Positions 1 through 9,478 of a DNA stretch of 64,000 nucleotides are shown piece after piece. Below the pieces are notes generated by a model that had not been told where the DNA came from, searched no databases, and saw only the letters and a program-made list of their open reading frames with translations. How positions within the stretch are numbered: position 1 is the stretch's first letter; each line of letters begins with the position of its first letter. Source of the DNA: Strigamia acuminata (lineage: Eukaryota > Arthropoda > Chilopoda > Geophilomorpha > Linotaeniidae); the NCBI GenBank assembly GCA_949358305.1, contig OX442314.1, forward strand, positions 50,726,581 through 50,790,580, given 5' to 3'. A program made the translations under genes and the position numbers.

Positions 1-472
1 GAATACTCAAGTAGTTTCTTAATTGTGGCCTCTTCTGGTGAAGCTGAAATATTATTACGCACAAATGAACGTTATTGGGTTTAGATCAAAATACTTATTT
101 ATCCAAATAAGGTGTTTACCTTTCTCAAGTGTGGACATCTAGGATCAAAACAGAATGTTAACCAAAAGCGAAACCAAAATATTATGCCCTGCAAATGTAA
201 GAATGAAATACTGGATAGAATGGATAGTTATTGGATGACATGCTTACTTGCTCTCTAATCATTGTAGCAAACAAGTTTCGGCGGTTACTTATGAAAGTAG
301 GCCCGCAACCGTTTAGTAACATTGTGTCATAGCATGAGGATAATGGTTGTTGTTTTAAATTCACAAATTTCATTCTTGTCGATTTATTATTGATGTAGGC
401 CAAAGTTAATGGGGAATTTTAAATTTTGAATTACTTTTGTGATTGACGTAATTCACTTAGAATTTAGTCCCA
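1..472. other. No gene recognised
   Basis: AT-rich sequence with only short open frames that match no family I know. It lies downstream (on the minus strand) of the TIR fragment and may be its 3' flank or intron. Confidence 0.4.
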
Positions 473-671
473 TTAACAATAATTAGAAAAACTGCTCTCT
501 GGTGGCGAAGTTTGCACCGATTCTTGAATACATAGCTTGTAAGATGGAGACCCTAGTTCCAATTCCTGCACAAAGACGTCTCTGACCCATTCACCGTCTT
601 CACTGCTGTAAGAAACAAAAGCATCGTAGAGTTCATCAGCATCAACATCGTCTTCACTCACAAAACGTAAA
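473..671 (-). pseudogene. Toll-type TIR domain fragment (partial exon or broken gene)
   Basis: The minus-strand frame reads a typical start of a Toll/interleukin-1 receptor domain: an acidic lead-in, then LYDAFVSYSSEDGEWV (box 1) and a segment ending YKLCI, where Toll receptors normally continue into a conserved H-R-D stretch. Here the frame instead runs about 17 unrelated residues to a stop. A plausible splice acceptor (pyrimidine run ending in CAG) lies at 672-674, so this could be the first TIR exon of a Toll receptor with a donor near the YKLC codons. Only about 35 of the usual 140 or so TIR residues are present and no leucine-rich repeats or transmembrane segment were found nearby. TIR domains act inside the cell, recruiting MyD88-like adaptors. 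Whether the exon is live or a relic cannot be decided here. Confidence 0.6.
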
Positions 672-852
672 CTGAAATCAAGAATTAGCGAGTCGTCTTG
701 ACCTTGAAGATTTGTAGATGTACTACCCCCAATGACATGTAAATGAGGAGTTAAATAAAAGCGGACGAAAATCAGAAGAAAATCATTAGCAAAATATCCT
801 CGTCGCTTATTTCTGCGGGTAACATTTCATCCTATACACTTTCCGATAAAGC

Positions 853-950
853 GTAACGTCGAATTAACGTAACCGGAAATAGACCGTCGGTTCGACGTTA
901 CCGTTATAAAATATACGGAGTATATAAGCATCGCAAAATGCTAACTCAGA
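853..950 (+). promoter_or_regulatory. Core promoter of the capping/Ulp1/PHD gene
   Basis: A TATATAAG box lies at 921-928 and an arthropod-type initiator (TCAGA) at 946-950, about 25 bases apart, the standard spacing. A second TATA-like run (TATAAAA) is at 905-911. Just upstream, 853-863 (GTAACGTCGAA) and 891-901 (TTCGACGTTAC) form a perfect 11-bp inverted repeat, a possible dimer-binding site. The predicted leader is about 70 bases to the ATG at 1020. Confidence 0.5.
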
Positions 951-1019
951 ACATTCATTGCCTCCTCTCGATCGCAAGAACACGTTCAAATTGCGGAAAC
1001 TAAAAGCTCAAAAATCGAA

Positions 1020-2762
1020 ATGGCTCGAAACGAAGTACCGAAGGTAAAGGAGTTCATGGGAGGTACATCGGGGATTTCGCAACTTATGACGCAACCGAAA
1101 TTGCGACAAATCCAGCGGAAGTGTCAGGATTTGTGCGCGCGGGGAAGATATAGCGGGTTTCCTGGCGCCCAACCGGTCTCGATGGACATCGAGAATATCG
1201 GATTTTTGATCAACGAACCGTACAAAGTTACGTGGAAAGCGGATAGCACGAGATACATGATATTGATCGATGGCAAGAACGAGGTCTATTTAATCGACTG
1301 GGACAATTGCGTGTTCCACGCCCCGAATTTCCGCTTTCCACGACGGAAGTTTCCCCGCGAAAACTTGTACGGGACGTTGATCGATGGGGAAATGGTGATC
1401 GATCGGGTCGACGGCAACGCTTTTCCGAATTTCCTCATTTTCGACATCATTTCTTTCGAATATTTGGAAGTCGGTAAGACCGATCTCGATCGCAGGCTGC
1501 TCTGCATTCAGAAGGAGGTGATTGATCCGCGACAGCTTGCGAAGATGAACGGGTTCATCGACAAGACCAAAGAAGCGTTTGGTGTCAAAATGAAGGAATT
1601 TCGAGGCGTGGAAGAGTCGCGTAGATTTCTCGGCGACTTTGCGAAGCGGTTGCCACACGTAGCAGATGGTTTGATCTATCAACCAACTGCTAGCTCGAAC
1701 ACAAACGTTCTAAGTTGGAGCAATCGCACTCCAATCACAGAAAAGCAGCTTCTTGATGCTGTGGAAAGAAAAACGCGACCACAAAGACAAACAATGCGTT
1801 CGCCGGCACTAAAACGCCCTCGGTTTGAGAAAAAATGCGCTATCGAGGAGGACGAACCACCACATAAGCGCGAACGAATGGAACTGCCTACTGATGTCGA
1901 GCCGGAAGTGCAGGCTCCCATTACTGAGCCTGAAGTTCCTATGAGAACACTTGTCAACCCAGATAGCAATTGGGTTGAAGTATGCTCGGAGGTCCAACTG
2001 AAGCAAAGACATTTAGATATTCTGCTCTGTAATGATTGGCTCGATGCATCTATCATGCATGCAGCAGCATGCATGGCAAAGCGCGATTTTCCTCTGACCC
2101 AAGGCCTGCAAAGAACGACGTTTGCAGCATATAATCCACCTGCATTTATTCCTTGCAATGGTGATTTTATCCAAATTTGCCACGTTAACGGCAATCATTG
2201 GAATGTTATTGCTGGGCACATTAACGATAGAACGATCTTCGTCGATGTATATGATTCTCTCTACTCTGACATCAATCGTGATAATATATCCATTGCTAGT
2301 AGTTTGATCCGCACTATAGATTCTTCTTTGCAGTTGACATTTCGTTTTCATGACATTATGAAGCAGGGCAATAGACATGATTGTGGCCTACATGCTATAG
2401 CAATCGCACTATTACTTTGCCATGGAGAAAATCCAAGTACTTACTCATTTGATAAAGCTCAACTAAGACAACATTTGATTGAAAGATTTTCGCATCAAGA
2501 TAAAAAATTCACATTGTTTCCATTTACACGTCGTGAAGTATATAACTCTCCAAAAACAACAGTCCATGATAGAGTAATGTGTTATTGTAGGAAAAAGAGG
2601 AATACTCGAATGGATATAAAATGCTGTGTATGCAAAGAAGATTTTCACAGATCATGTTTGGTTAAAAAGAATACGAATTTGGAGGCTATTCAACCTAAAG
2701 AGTTTATTTGTGATCGTTGCATTTTTATGACAGAAGCTAATGTACTAAATATTAGTGAATAA
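1020..2762 (+). CDS. Fusion: mRNA-capping guanylyltransferase-like / Ulp1-like protease / PHD finger
   Basis: Intronless 580-codon gene. Residues about 20-235 match the nucleotidyltransferase part of metazoan capping enzyme: KxDG motif I is KADS at 73-76 (Lys kept, Gly replaced by Ser), motif III LIDGE at 120-124, IIIa FLIFDI at 138-143 and motif IV DGLIYQP at 216-222. Motif V, normally KWKPP-like, is reduced to LSWSNR, and the RNA triphosphatase and OB-fold parts are absent. A basic linker (265-285) could be a nuclear signal. Residues 320-500 look like a Ulp1/C48 protease with His393 (NHW), Asp409, Gln449 and Cys455 (HDCG), which would cleave SUMO-like conjugates or a polyprotein. Residues 521-567 form a C4HC3 PHD finger. 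The triad looks intact while guanylyltransfer is doubtful. A damaged second copy lies at 22120-23524. Domain calls are by eye; the biological role is unknown. Confidence 0.8.
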   Translation: MARNEVPKVKEFMGGTSGISQLMTQPKLRQIQRKCQDLCARGRYSGFPGAQPVSMDIENIGFLINEPYKVTWKADSTRYMILIDGKNEVYLIDWDNCVFHAPNFRFPRRKFPRENLYGTLIDGEMVIDRVDGNAFPNFLIFDIISFEYLEVGKTDLDRRLLCIQKEVIDPRQLAKMNGFIDKTKEAFGVKMKEFRGVEESRRFLGDFAKRLPHVADGLIYQPTASSNTNVLSWSNRTPITEKQLLDAVERKTRPQRQTMRSPALKRPRFEKKCAIEEDEPPHKRERMELPTDVEPEVQAPITEPEVPMRTLVNPDSNWVEVCSEVQLKQRHLDILLCNDWLDASIMHAAACMAKRDFPLTQGLQRTTFAAYNPPAFIPCNGDFIQICHVNGNHWNVIAGHINDRTIFVDVYDSLYSDINRDNISIASSLIRTIDSSLQLTFRFHDIMKQGNRHDCGLHAIAIALLLCHGENPSTYSFDKAQLRQHLIERFSHQDKKFTLFPFTRREVYNSPKTTVHDRVMCYCRKKRNTRMDIKCCVCKEDFHRSCLVKKNTNLEAIQPKEFICDRCIFMTEANVLNISE

Positions 2763-3826
2763 AAATGACATGAAATCAGTTTTATATAATTTCGACATTC
2801 GTTTGGCGCACCATACCAAAGCCGGCTTGTGAAAATCGGGTGATTTTACATATAAGTGATCTGTTATTGTATTTTTTAATCATAATTGTAGTTTTATTTG
2901 CTATTTTACAACTCTTTATATCTAGTTCAAATGTTCATCTAATTTGAGTGAATTTGGTAATTTTATTGCATTTCTCATTTTTATATTTCAATATATTGCA
3001 TTGATTTATTGTTGTGAAGGTACATTAGTTTTCTTCCAGTTCCATCTTTTTTATCTGATCAAATTTTCATAATCCAAAGCATTCCAGTTGTGGTTTTGGG
3101 CTGCCATCTTAATGATCAAACAAAACAGCTATTCTTCTGAATCAAGATCTTGCTCCTTAATTCTCATTGGATAATCCTTATTTCAAGTACAAACAAGTGT
3201 GAACATACTTGCATTACTTTACTTCTACTTCTTCATGGTTTACTTTACTTTACACTGCAAAAAAATGGGATTTCCATCACAGAAGCAGTGCTGCTGGATG
3301 GACATCGTGGCTTGCTCCTGGCCTTCTCCCGCACTGTCTGCATCAATGTTTTGAATTACATGAACCTGCTCCGCGTTAGTCATGCGCATGTTGGCATCTT
3401 TTGGTTTTTTTCAAACCAGATGCACAAATGACGATTGCATTAAGAAATCTTGGATTTATTTGCCTCGACAATTGCTGTTCAGAAAACATTGCACTCAGTA
3501 TTGCTGGCAATAGAAGACTTAGACTGAGCATGAACAGTTTGTTGCTAAATCTGAAACTATGTAATCTGTGAGGAAATGCAGAATTGAAGATTATTATTAT
3601 CATTAGTCATTAGTTTGATATTTGTAGTTTTAATTATATCCTTTGCCAATAGTTGGCACTATGTACCCACAGTTCAGATTTGTTTATGTTTATGTTTGAC
3701 TGAAGTTCAGGTTTGGGCATAACTCAAGTTGTTTTACTTGGAAACACTCAACATAATCAGCTTGATTTGTAATTACTATTGGTATTCCTGATTAAGGTTT
3801 AAGTTGCTAGTTTTCTTTTTACTGAA
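2763..3826. other. Insertion or retained spacer, no gene recognised
   Basis: The first 50 bases continue the 3' UTR shared with the second capping/Ulp1 copy, up to GCGCACCA near 2812. The next roughly 1,015 bases are absent from the second copy, which runs straight into the sequence found here at about 3826 (AATATTCC). The stretch has no convincing coding region, terminal repeats or target duplication, so it is either an insertion here or a deletion in the other copy. Confidence 0.5.
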
Positions 3827-3866
3827 TATTCCCGATATATTTATCAACTAGCTTAGCAATTTAATG

Positions 3867-3989
3867 ATAGACAGAGATTGGATGAGACATGCGCATCCAT
3901 TTGATTTGAGACATCGTTTAGTCTATGAGATTAGTAATGAAACTTTGCGCCCTTTTAAAGCTCTTAGTGAGGACGAGGAGATCCCTTAA
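3867..3989 (+). pseudogene. Conserved reading-frame fragment, copy A (family unknown)
   Basis: An open stretch of about 40 codons begins IDRDWMR and ends with EDEEIP before TAA. The same frame is kept at 38965-39087 with mostly conservative differences, which suggests it once coded. I do not recognise the family. In copy B it directly follows a Ulp1-like cysteine-protease fragment and could be that protein's tail; in copy A the protease part is deleted, the join falling at an ATGA. Confidence 0.4.
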
Positions 3990-4233
3990 GTGCTGTGAGT
4001 GTATGAAGTATACAGGAATTTTTTTTTGTGTTTGTGCTTGCGTTATTTATTATATACATTTTTTTTATAGAAAATTTAAAAACAACTGAAATAAAGTTCT
4101 CCTTTAGTGTCCTTTAATGATGCCAGCCAGAAAATGGGTTGGTTGATTATATCACAAAGTGTTATTCGTGCTTGACTTTACTTAATCTAAGTTCCACTGT
4201 TATGTTTTTATGTAATTCTAATTGTATAACATC

Positions 4234-4352
4234 AACAAATAAATGATGTTATTTATGGCTTGTCCTGGAAAATTCAGTACTTTAAAGAAAATTCCGCCAG
4301 GTGGAGCCCCCTTAATATGGGCTACCTGCACCTGGCATGACCAGTCCAATTT
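4234..4352 (+). repeat. DIRS left inverted terminal repeat
   Basis: 119 bases whose reverse complement is found at 9360-9478. It includes AATAAATGATGTTAT near the outer edge and a GGTGGAGCCCCC block inside. It probably holds the promoter for the sense transcript. Confidence 0.9.
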
Positions 4353-4472
4353 TGACTGACCTCGGGTCAGCACGTCGTTTCAGCGATCCCGAATAAACCT
4401 CGCTATATTTTTTAAAAAAGTTTGCGAGTTTGTTCTGTTGTCGCTGAAATTTTGGTAACAATATATCTTTCG

Positions 4473-5484
4473 ATGGCTCAAGCTTCCTTAATCATGAAGA
4501 GTTTGCGCAAAAGCAAAGGTAAAATCGTTAAAAAGTCTAAAACTTCCAAGGCAACCACGCGTCTTAAGACGCCGCCATTTTCGAGGCCCTTACCTGCCTC
4601 GAGTGAGTCATCGGCGGATTCGGATGACGGTAACAACTTCGTCGTTACCGAAGAGATTTCGGGGAATGTGGACGACTCTCATCGCCCCGACACACTAGCT
4701 TTGACGGCGGATATGCTAAACGACGCCGTGAAGATCGCCGTCGACAAGGCCCTCTTGATCGACCGTGGCCGAGATCCGCGGCCCTTCGCGAGCGGATCAC
4801 GGTCTCCTCCAGTGGATGGATGGGCTGGAAATCGCCTCTCTCCCGACCAACGATCACTGGTGAGTATTTTTTCGATTTGCAAATGATAAAAAGCTAGAAA
4901 AAAGCTAAAAAAGCTAGAAAAAAGCTAAAAAAGCTAGAGAAAAGCTAAAAAAGCTAGAGAAAAGCTAAGAAAGCTAGAAAAAAGCTAAAAAAGCTAGAGA
5001 AAAAAGCTAGTAATAAGCTAGAAAGACAGCTAAAAAAAGCTAGAAAAGCTAAAAAAGCTAGAAAAGCTAAAAAAGCTAATTATAATTCTGAAAAAACTTG
5101 TTTTTTCCCCAGTGTTCATACGCCAATGACGCTGGCAGAGAATTTACGGACTGTCGTAGTAACAGCATCCAGCAGTTTTCCCAAGATCCGTTGGATTGGG
5201 ACCAGTTCAGCCAAGATGGCCAATCACGTCGTTACGACGATTCGAATTTCGATTCCCCCGTTTTTGATGATAACAGCGAGTACGAAGGGGGTTTTGAAGA
5301 GGAGGTTTGGGGAAATGACGTGGAAACCCCATTTCTCAGCAATAACGCGGCCTCAATGATCGAGAAACAACTTTCCGCGAAATTTTCGGTTAGTTTATCT
5401 TGCCAAATTGTTTCCAGTGCCGTCGCATCAGGTCCCTTCGCTGAGGGCGGTCAAGCTCGACCCGGACATCGAGGCGTACGTTAA
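4473..5484 (+). CDS. DIRS gag-like ORF with a spliceosomal intron
   Basis: The first ATG is at 4473 (MAQASLIMKSL). Exon 1 runs to 4859 (CTG codon) and is followed by a strong donor GTGAGT. The intron, 4860-5112, is almost entirely AAAGCTAG-type tandem repeat and ends in a polypyrimidine run with CCCCAG. Exon 2 continues in phase 0 from 5113 to the stop at 5484. The product is basic at the N-terminus and acidic in the middle (a D/E-rich stretch in exon 2), with no zinc knuckle seen, like other DIRS gag proteins. Unspliced, the frame stops at 4886. Its end overlaps the next frame by about 77 bases, so gag and RT are in different frames there; the start of the downstream product (frameshift, reinitiation or a second splice) is not settled. 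Confidence 0.75.
4860..5112 (+). repeat. Intron filled with AAAGCTAG-type tandem repeats
   Basis: Between 4888 and 5085 the sequence alternates units such as AAAAAGCTAG and AAAAAAGCTA more than a dozen times. The array sits wholly between the donor (4860) and the acceptor (5112). Confidence 0.85.
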
Positions 5485-8245
5485 TTCTCGTTCCACTCCA
5501 TTTTCGACGCCACGTGAAAGAATGCTTCGTGAACTCACAACGTACACCATGAGAATTGGCGGCATTGCGGCCTCAGTTTTCGACCGTTCTTTTAATAACC
5601 GGCCCTTAAATCGGAGTGAATGCCTCACGGCGATGCAGGCAGTCTTTCATCAAGTTTCAACTCTGGCTGCCAGGATTAACGACGAACGTAGGAAAAACGT
5701 TGTTTATGCCCTCGCAGGTCGGAATAGCAGTGCCATTTCCAAGGGTTTCAAAGACAGCAAACACGAATTTTTGTTCGAGAACAAATTTACAGAAGTGTTT
5801 AGTAAGCGCTCGTTGCCCCCCTTTTTTATTTTCAAAAAAGATTTGTTTTCTCATTTCATTACGTTTTATTCAACAGAAAAACGAACCGATGAATTCAGCG
5901 CACTAGATAAGGTTCGAGAAAGGCCACGCACCGATCGTTTTGCACGTCGCGCACACCACAACAATGGCAACAGGCCACAACCGTACCAAAATCGTTTTGA
6001 TAATCAACGGGATTTTCGCGAGAAATTTCATAAACCCGCCTATCAACACAAGACCTACCCCAAGCCGGCAGCTCGAGGTCGGGGAACCTTCAGGGGACGC
6101 GGCGCTGATAAATCCGGTATTGAAAGCTTTGAGATGTCAAACTTATCTCCTCCCTTTTCTCCAATTGTTACCCACACGCCCATTGTCTCTTGCATGAGTT
6201 TTAATCCCTCAACGCCTCTTGCCGGACGTTTGGCTTTATGTTACGGGAATTGGCAAGCCCTTTCCACCGACGAATGGATTCTTCAAACGGTAAAAGGATA
6301 TCGTTTGGAGTTCGAATCGGAACCGGTTCAAGTGCATTTTTCCGAGCCCTTTCTTTCCGTCGAAGCTTCTCGTCTAATCGATGAAGAAGTGAATAAAATG
6401 ATTAATAAAGGGGCTGCTTACAAGGTCGAACCAGTTGAAGGGCAGATTGTTAGTTTCCTATTTTTAGTGGCCAAAAAAGATGGAGGTTCGAGACCGATAT
6501 TAAATTTGAAACCCCTAAATGCCCACATAAAATACCAACATTTTAAAATGGAGGGCATTCACACGGCCATTGCCCTAGTAGGTCCAGGTTTTTATATGGT
6601 GAAAATCGACTTGTCTGACGCGTATTTCTCTGTATCCATGGACAAAAAATTTAGAAAATACCTGCGTTTTTTGTGGAAGGGTATTTTGTACGAATTAGGG
6701 GTTTTGCCTTTTGGTTTGGGCCCTGCCCCTTTCGTTTTTACCAAGTTATGCCGGGTCATTGCGGCCCTTTTGAGGTCGTTACACTTTCTTTTGGCAGTAT
6801 TTATCGACGATTGGTTTTTGTGTGCTAAGGACAAAGAACTCCTTATTTCGCAGCGTGATTTCTTTTTGAGTTTATTACAAAATTTGGGGTTTAATATTAA
6901 TTTCAAGAAATCGGTTTTGGAACCACAGCAGGAAATTTCCTTTTTAGGTTTCATCATTAACACCCTTGACATGACGGTTTCCCTCCCATCGGATAGGGTT
7001 AAGAACATCCAGGTTTCAATTAGGCTTTTGTTATCAAAATCCTCAGTTTCCGTGAGGGAACTGGCATCGGTGATCGGCAAATTGAATGCCACCACCCTCG
7101 CAATTTCCTCGGCTTCGCTACATTACAGAGGTTTGCAACAGTTGAAAGCCTTTTTCTTGCGCAGGGGAAATTATGAATCCAAATGCACAATTAATTCCGA
7201 ATCCCGTGGGGAACTTAGCTGGTGGCTACAGAATTTAAATTTATGCAACGGCCGCTCTCTGCTCCCGAAATCTGTGGTTTTATCTTTGGAAACCGACGCC
7301 TCCCTCAAGGGCTGGGGTGCGGTCGCAAACAACGTCAGCATTGGAGGCTTATGGACAGGGATATTTTTGCACAAACATATCAATGTTTTGGAGCTTTTGG
7401 CAGCTTTTTGGGGCCTAAAAGCTTTTGCTCGAGAAGAGTCGGGTGCAATAGTTAAGATTAAGATGGACAACACCTCCGCCATCGCCGCCATCAATAATTT
7501 GGGCAGCCCACGGTCCCCAGAGCTCACTGCGGTGGCACAGGACCTTTGGTCTTGGGCAATGAAAAAAGACTTAACAATTATCGCCGAACACATTCCCGGC
7601 ACTGACAATTGCCTCGCAGACGCAGCCTCTCGGGGAGGCGTTTTCGATTCTGGCGACTGGAAACTGGATCATAATGTCTTTTCGTCATTAAATAGAAAAT
7701 GGGGACCTTTTAACATGGATCTTTTTGCTTCCATGGACAATTTTCAACTACGCCCGTACTTCAGTTGGAGACCCGACCCCTCTGCTCTGGCATTTAATGC
7801 TCTTATACAAGACTGGGGCGAAGGTACCCCTTACGCTTTTCCTCCTTTCTCCCTGATCTCAGCATGCCTGCAAAGATTAAAGGATTGTTCTTTTCGACAG
7901 GACCTCGTTTTGATTGCCCCGGTCTGGCCAGCCCAACCATGGTTCCCACTGCTGTGGAAGTTTTCAACGTCACCCCCTCTGTTGCTCCCTCCAATTCCGC
8001 ATCTCATTCGGAATCCCCTCGGACATTCACACCCGTTGGTATTGAACGATTCACTGCGACTAGCCGCCTGGAGGCTATCTTCAGACAATTCCAGAAGGAT
8101 GAATTATCAGTGGGAGTTATCCAACTTTTGGGGGACTCGTGGAAGAGCTCCTCATGCAGAACTTATGAACGAGCTTGGCAGCAGTGGGTTTCTTGGGCTA
8201 AAGGAGAGAGTCTTGACCCTTTTCATCCCTCTCCGGCAGCTTTAG
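5408..8245 (+). CDS. DIRS reverse transcriptase / RNase H / methyltransferase-like polyprotein
   Basis: Open frame of about 945 codons; the first codon is not ATG, so the true start is unknown. The first 200 or so residues look gag-like, followed by a basic RG-rich stretch around 5930-6110. The reverse transcriptase follows, with its catalytic FIDDW near 6800-6815, then RNase H beginning with ETDASLKGWG near 7290. The C-terminal part (7690-7950, with NMDLFAS and PYAFPPFS) resembles the adenine-methyltransferase-like segment of DIRS1 elements. It copies element RNA into DNA. The last 380 bases overlap the recombinase frame. No stop or frameshift was found, so the copy looks intact. Confidence 0.88.
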   Translation: MFPVPSHQVPSLRAVKLDPDIEAYVNSRSTPFSTPRERMLRELTTYTMRIGGIAASVFDRSFNNRPLNRSECLTAMQAVFHQVSTLAARINDERRKNVVYALAGRNSSAISKGFKDSKHEFLFENKFTEVFSKRSLPPFFIFKKDLFSHFITFYSTEKRTDEFSALDKVRERPRTDRFARRAHHNNGNRPQPYQNRFDNQRDFREKFHKPAYQHKTYPKPAARGRGTFRGRGADKSGIESFEMSNLSPPFSPIVTHTPIVSCMSFNPSTPLAGRLALCYGNWQALSTDEWILQTVKGYRLEFESEPVQVHFSEPFLSVEASRLIDEEVNKMINKGAAYKVEPVEGQIVSFLFLVAKKDGGSRPILNLKPLNAHIKYQHFKMEGIHTAIALVGPGFYMVKIDLSDAYFSVSMDKKFRKYLRFLWKGILYELGVLPFGLGPAPFVFTKLCRVIAALLRSLHFLLAVFIDDWFLCAKDKELLISQRDFFLSLLQNLGFNINFKKSVLEPQQEISFLGFIINTLDMTVSLPSDRVKNIQVSIRLLLSKSSVSVRELASVIGKLNATTLAISSASLHYRGLQQLKAFFLRRGNYESKCTINSESRGELSWWLQNLNLCNGRSLLPKSVVLSLETDASLKGWGAVANNVSIGGLWTGIFLHKHINVLELLAAFWGLKAFAREESGAIVKIKMDNTSAIAAINNLGSPRSPELTAVAQDLWSWAMKKDLTIIAEHIPGTDNCLADAASRGGVFDSGDWKLDHNVFSSLNRKWGPFNMDLFASMDNFQLRPYFSWRPDPSALAFNALIQDWGEGTPYAFPPFSLISACLQRLKDCSFRQDLVLIAPVWPAQPWFPLLWKFSTSPPLLLPPIPHLIRNPLGHSHPLVLNDSLRLAAWRLSSDNSRRMNYQWELSNFWGTRGRAPHAELMNELGSSGFLGLKERVLTLFIPLRQL

Positions 8246-9036
8246 CAAATTATTTGGCTTTTCTCAATGTTTCGGGTTTGGCCTATACTTCCATTGGCGT
8301 TCATCGATCTGCAATATCCCAGACTCTCTGTCTAAACAGCTCGGAACCCCTTGGTTCTCACCCGCTCATACGCAGAGTCATGAAAGCCATTATGCTTTCA
8401 AAGCCCCCGAAGCCTAAATATTCACACATTTGGCATGTGGGGCCTGTTCTTTTACATTTAAAAGGGATATCTCTTAACATGAATTCCTCTAAATTATTAG
8501 TCAACTTGAAAACTGTTGGGATTCTGGCTCTGTGTTTGGCGGGTAGATCCGCTGACATTTGTTTGCTCTCATCGGATATCGTTTTTCTCGATTCATCATG
8601 TAGTATTCCACTTATTTCTTCCCGAAAATCTGGGAGTTTGGCTCCTTTTAAACTCAACAAGTTTTCGGAACCTTCACTTTGCCCCGTAACGGCAGTTCGT
8701 TTTTATCTGAAATTTTTTAACCGCTTTAGGGGTTTTTCCAAACCTCTTTTTCTTTCCTCCTCACGTCCTTTCGGACCGGTCACCTCCGACACCATTGCCA
8801 GATGGATTAAGACAGTCTTGTCTAACTCCGGTATTGATACTTCGGTATTTAAGGCACACTCCACTCGAGCTGCGTCCGCCTCTTTTGCTTTTTCGAAGGG
8901 TGTTAGCCTTGCTCACATCATGAAATCGGCCGATTGGTCGACCGCCCATATATTTTTTAATTATTACAACAAACCTATTGATGCCATATCGAACGATTTC
9001 GCGCAGACGGTTTTAAGTGGCTACGAATTGCCATAA
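7864..9036 (+). CDS. DIRS tyrosine recombinase
   Basis: A 390-codon frame from ATG at 7864 that overlaps the end of the RT frame, the usual DIRS arrangement. The C-terminal half carries the tyrosine-recombinase residues: an Arg in LAGRSADI (near 8543), HSTR (H-x-x-R, near 8860) and the nucleophile Tyr in FFNYYN (near 8960). It would integrate the circular cDNA by site-specific recombination instead of a DDE integrase. The N-terminal 80 or so residues are read through the methyltransferase-like region and may not be needed. The stop codon falls at the edge of the internal complementary region. Confidence 0.9.
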   Translation: MPAKIKGLFFSTGPRFDCPGLASPTMVPTAVEVFNVTPSVAPSNSASHSESPRTFTPVGIERFTATSRLEAIFRQFQKDELSVGVIQLLGDSWKSSSCRTYERAWQQWVSWAKGESLDPFHPSPAALANYLAFLNVSGLAYTSIGVHRSAISQTLCLNSSEPLGSHPLIRRVMKAIMLSKPPKPKYSHIWHVGPVLLHLKGISLNMNSSKLLVNLKTVGILALCLAGRSADICLLSSDIVFLDSSCSIPLISSRKSGSLAPFKLNKFSEPSLCPVTAVRFYLKFFNRFRGFSKPLFLSSSRPFGPVTSDTIARWIKTVLSNSGIDTSVFKAHSTRAASASFAFSKGVSLAHIMKSADWSTAHIFFNYYNKPIDAISNDFAQTVLSGYELP

Positions 9037-9132
9037 ATAACATCATTTATTTGTTGATGTTATACAATTTCAAATTTTACGAAGAAATGATGTAAAATTA
9101 TAATTGTATGAATAACAAATAAATGATGTTAT
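9030..9132 (+). repeat. DIRS internal complementary region
   Basis: 9030-9067 is the reverse complement of the element's left end (from 4224), and 9067-9132 is the reverse complement of its right end (to 9526). They meet at AAT, matching the ATT at the insertion ends. The region templates completion of the termini and circle formation. Confidence 0.9.
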
Positions 9133-9359
9133 ACTCCCACCCTTTTCCACTCCCTATTGTCTGTATATAGGAGAAACTTCATTTATGTTTTGTTTTTATT
9201 TTATCTCTCCAACAGGAAACTAAGATGGTTGAACATCTTTTATCAGCTGGAGAGTAACTCAATCGTTGTATAATCAACTTTATTATTTTCTTTGGAAATA
9301 AAGTTTTTTGTCACCATTAATCTTGTATGTTTAACATTTATTACTGGTCTGATTATCTT

Positions 9360-9478
9360 AAATTGGACTGGTCATGCCAGGTGCAGGTAGCCCATATTAA
9401 GGGGGCTCCACCTGGCGGAATTTTCTTTAAAGTACTGAATTTTCCAGGACAAGCCATAAATAACATCATTTATTTGTT
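9360..9478 (-). repeat. DIRS right inverted terminal repeat
   Basis: Reverse complement of 4234-4352 over 119 bases with no difference seen by eye. Confidence 0.9.

Noticed and set aside
5389-5417. 29-nt second intron in the DIRS gag
   Set aside because: Too short for typical splicing, and removal leads straight to a stop.
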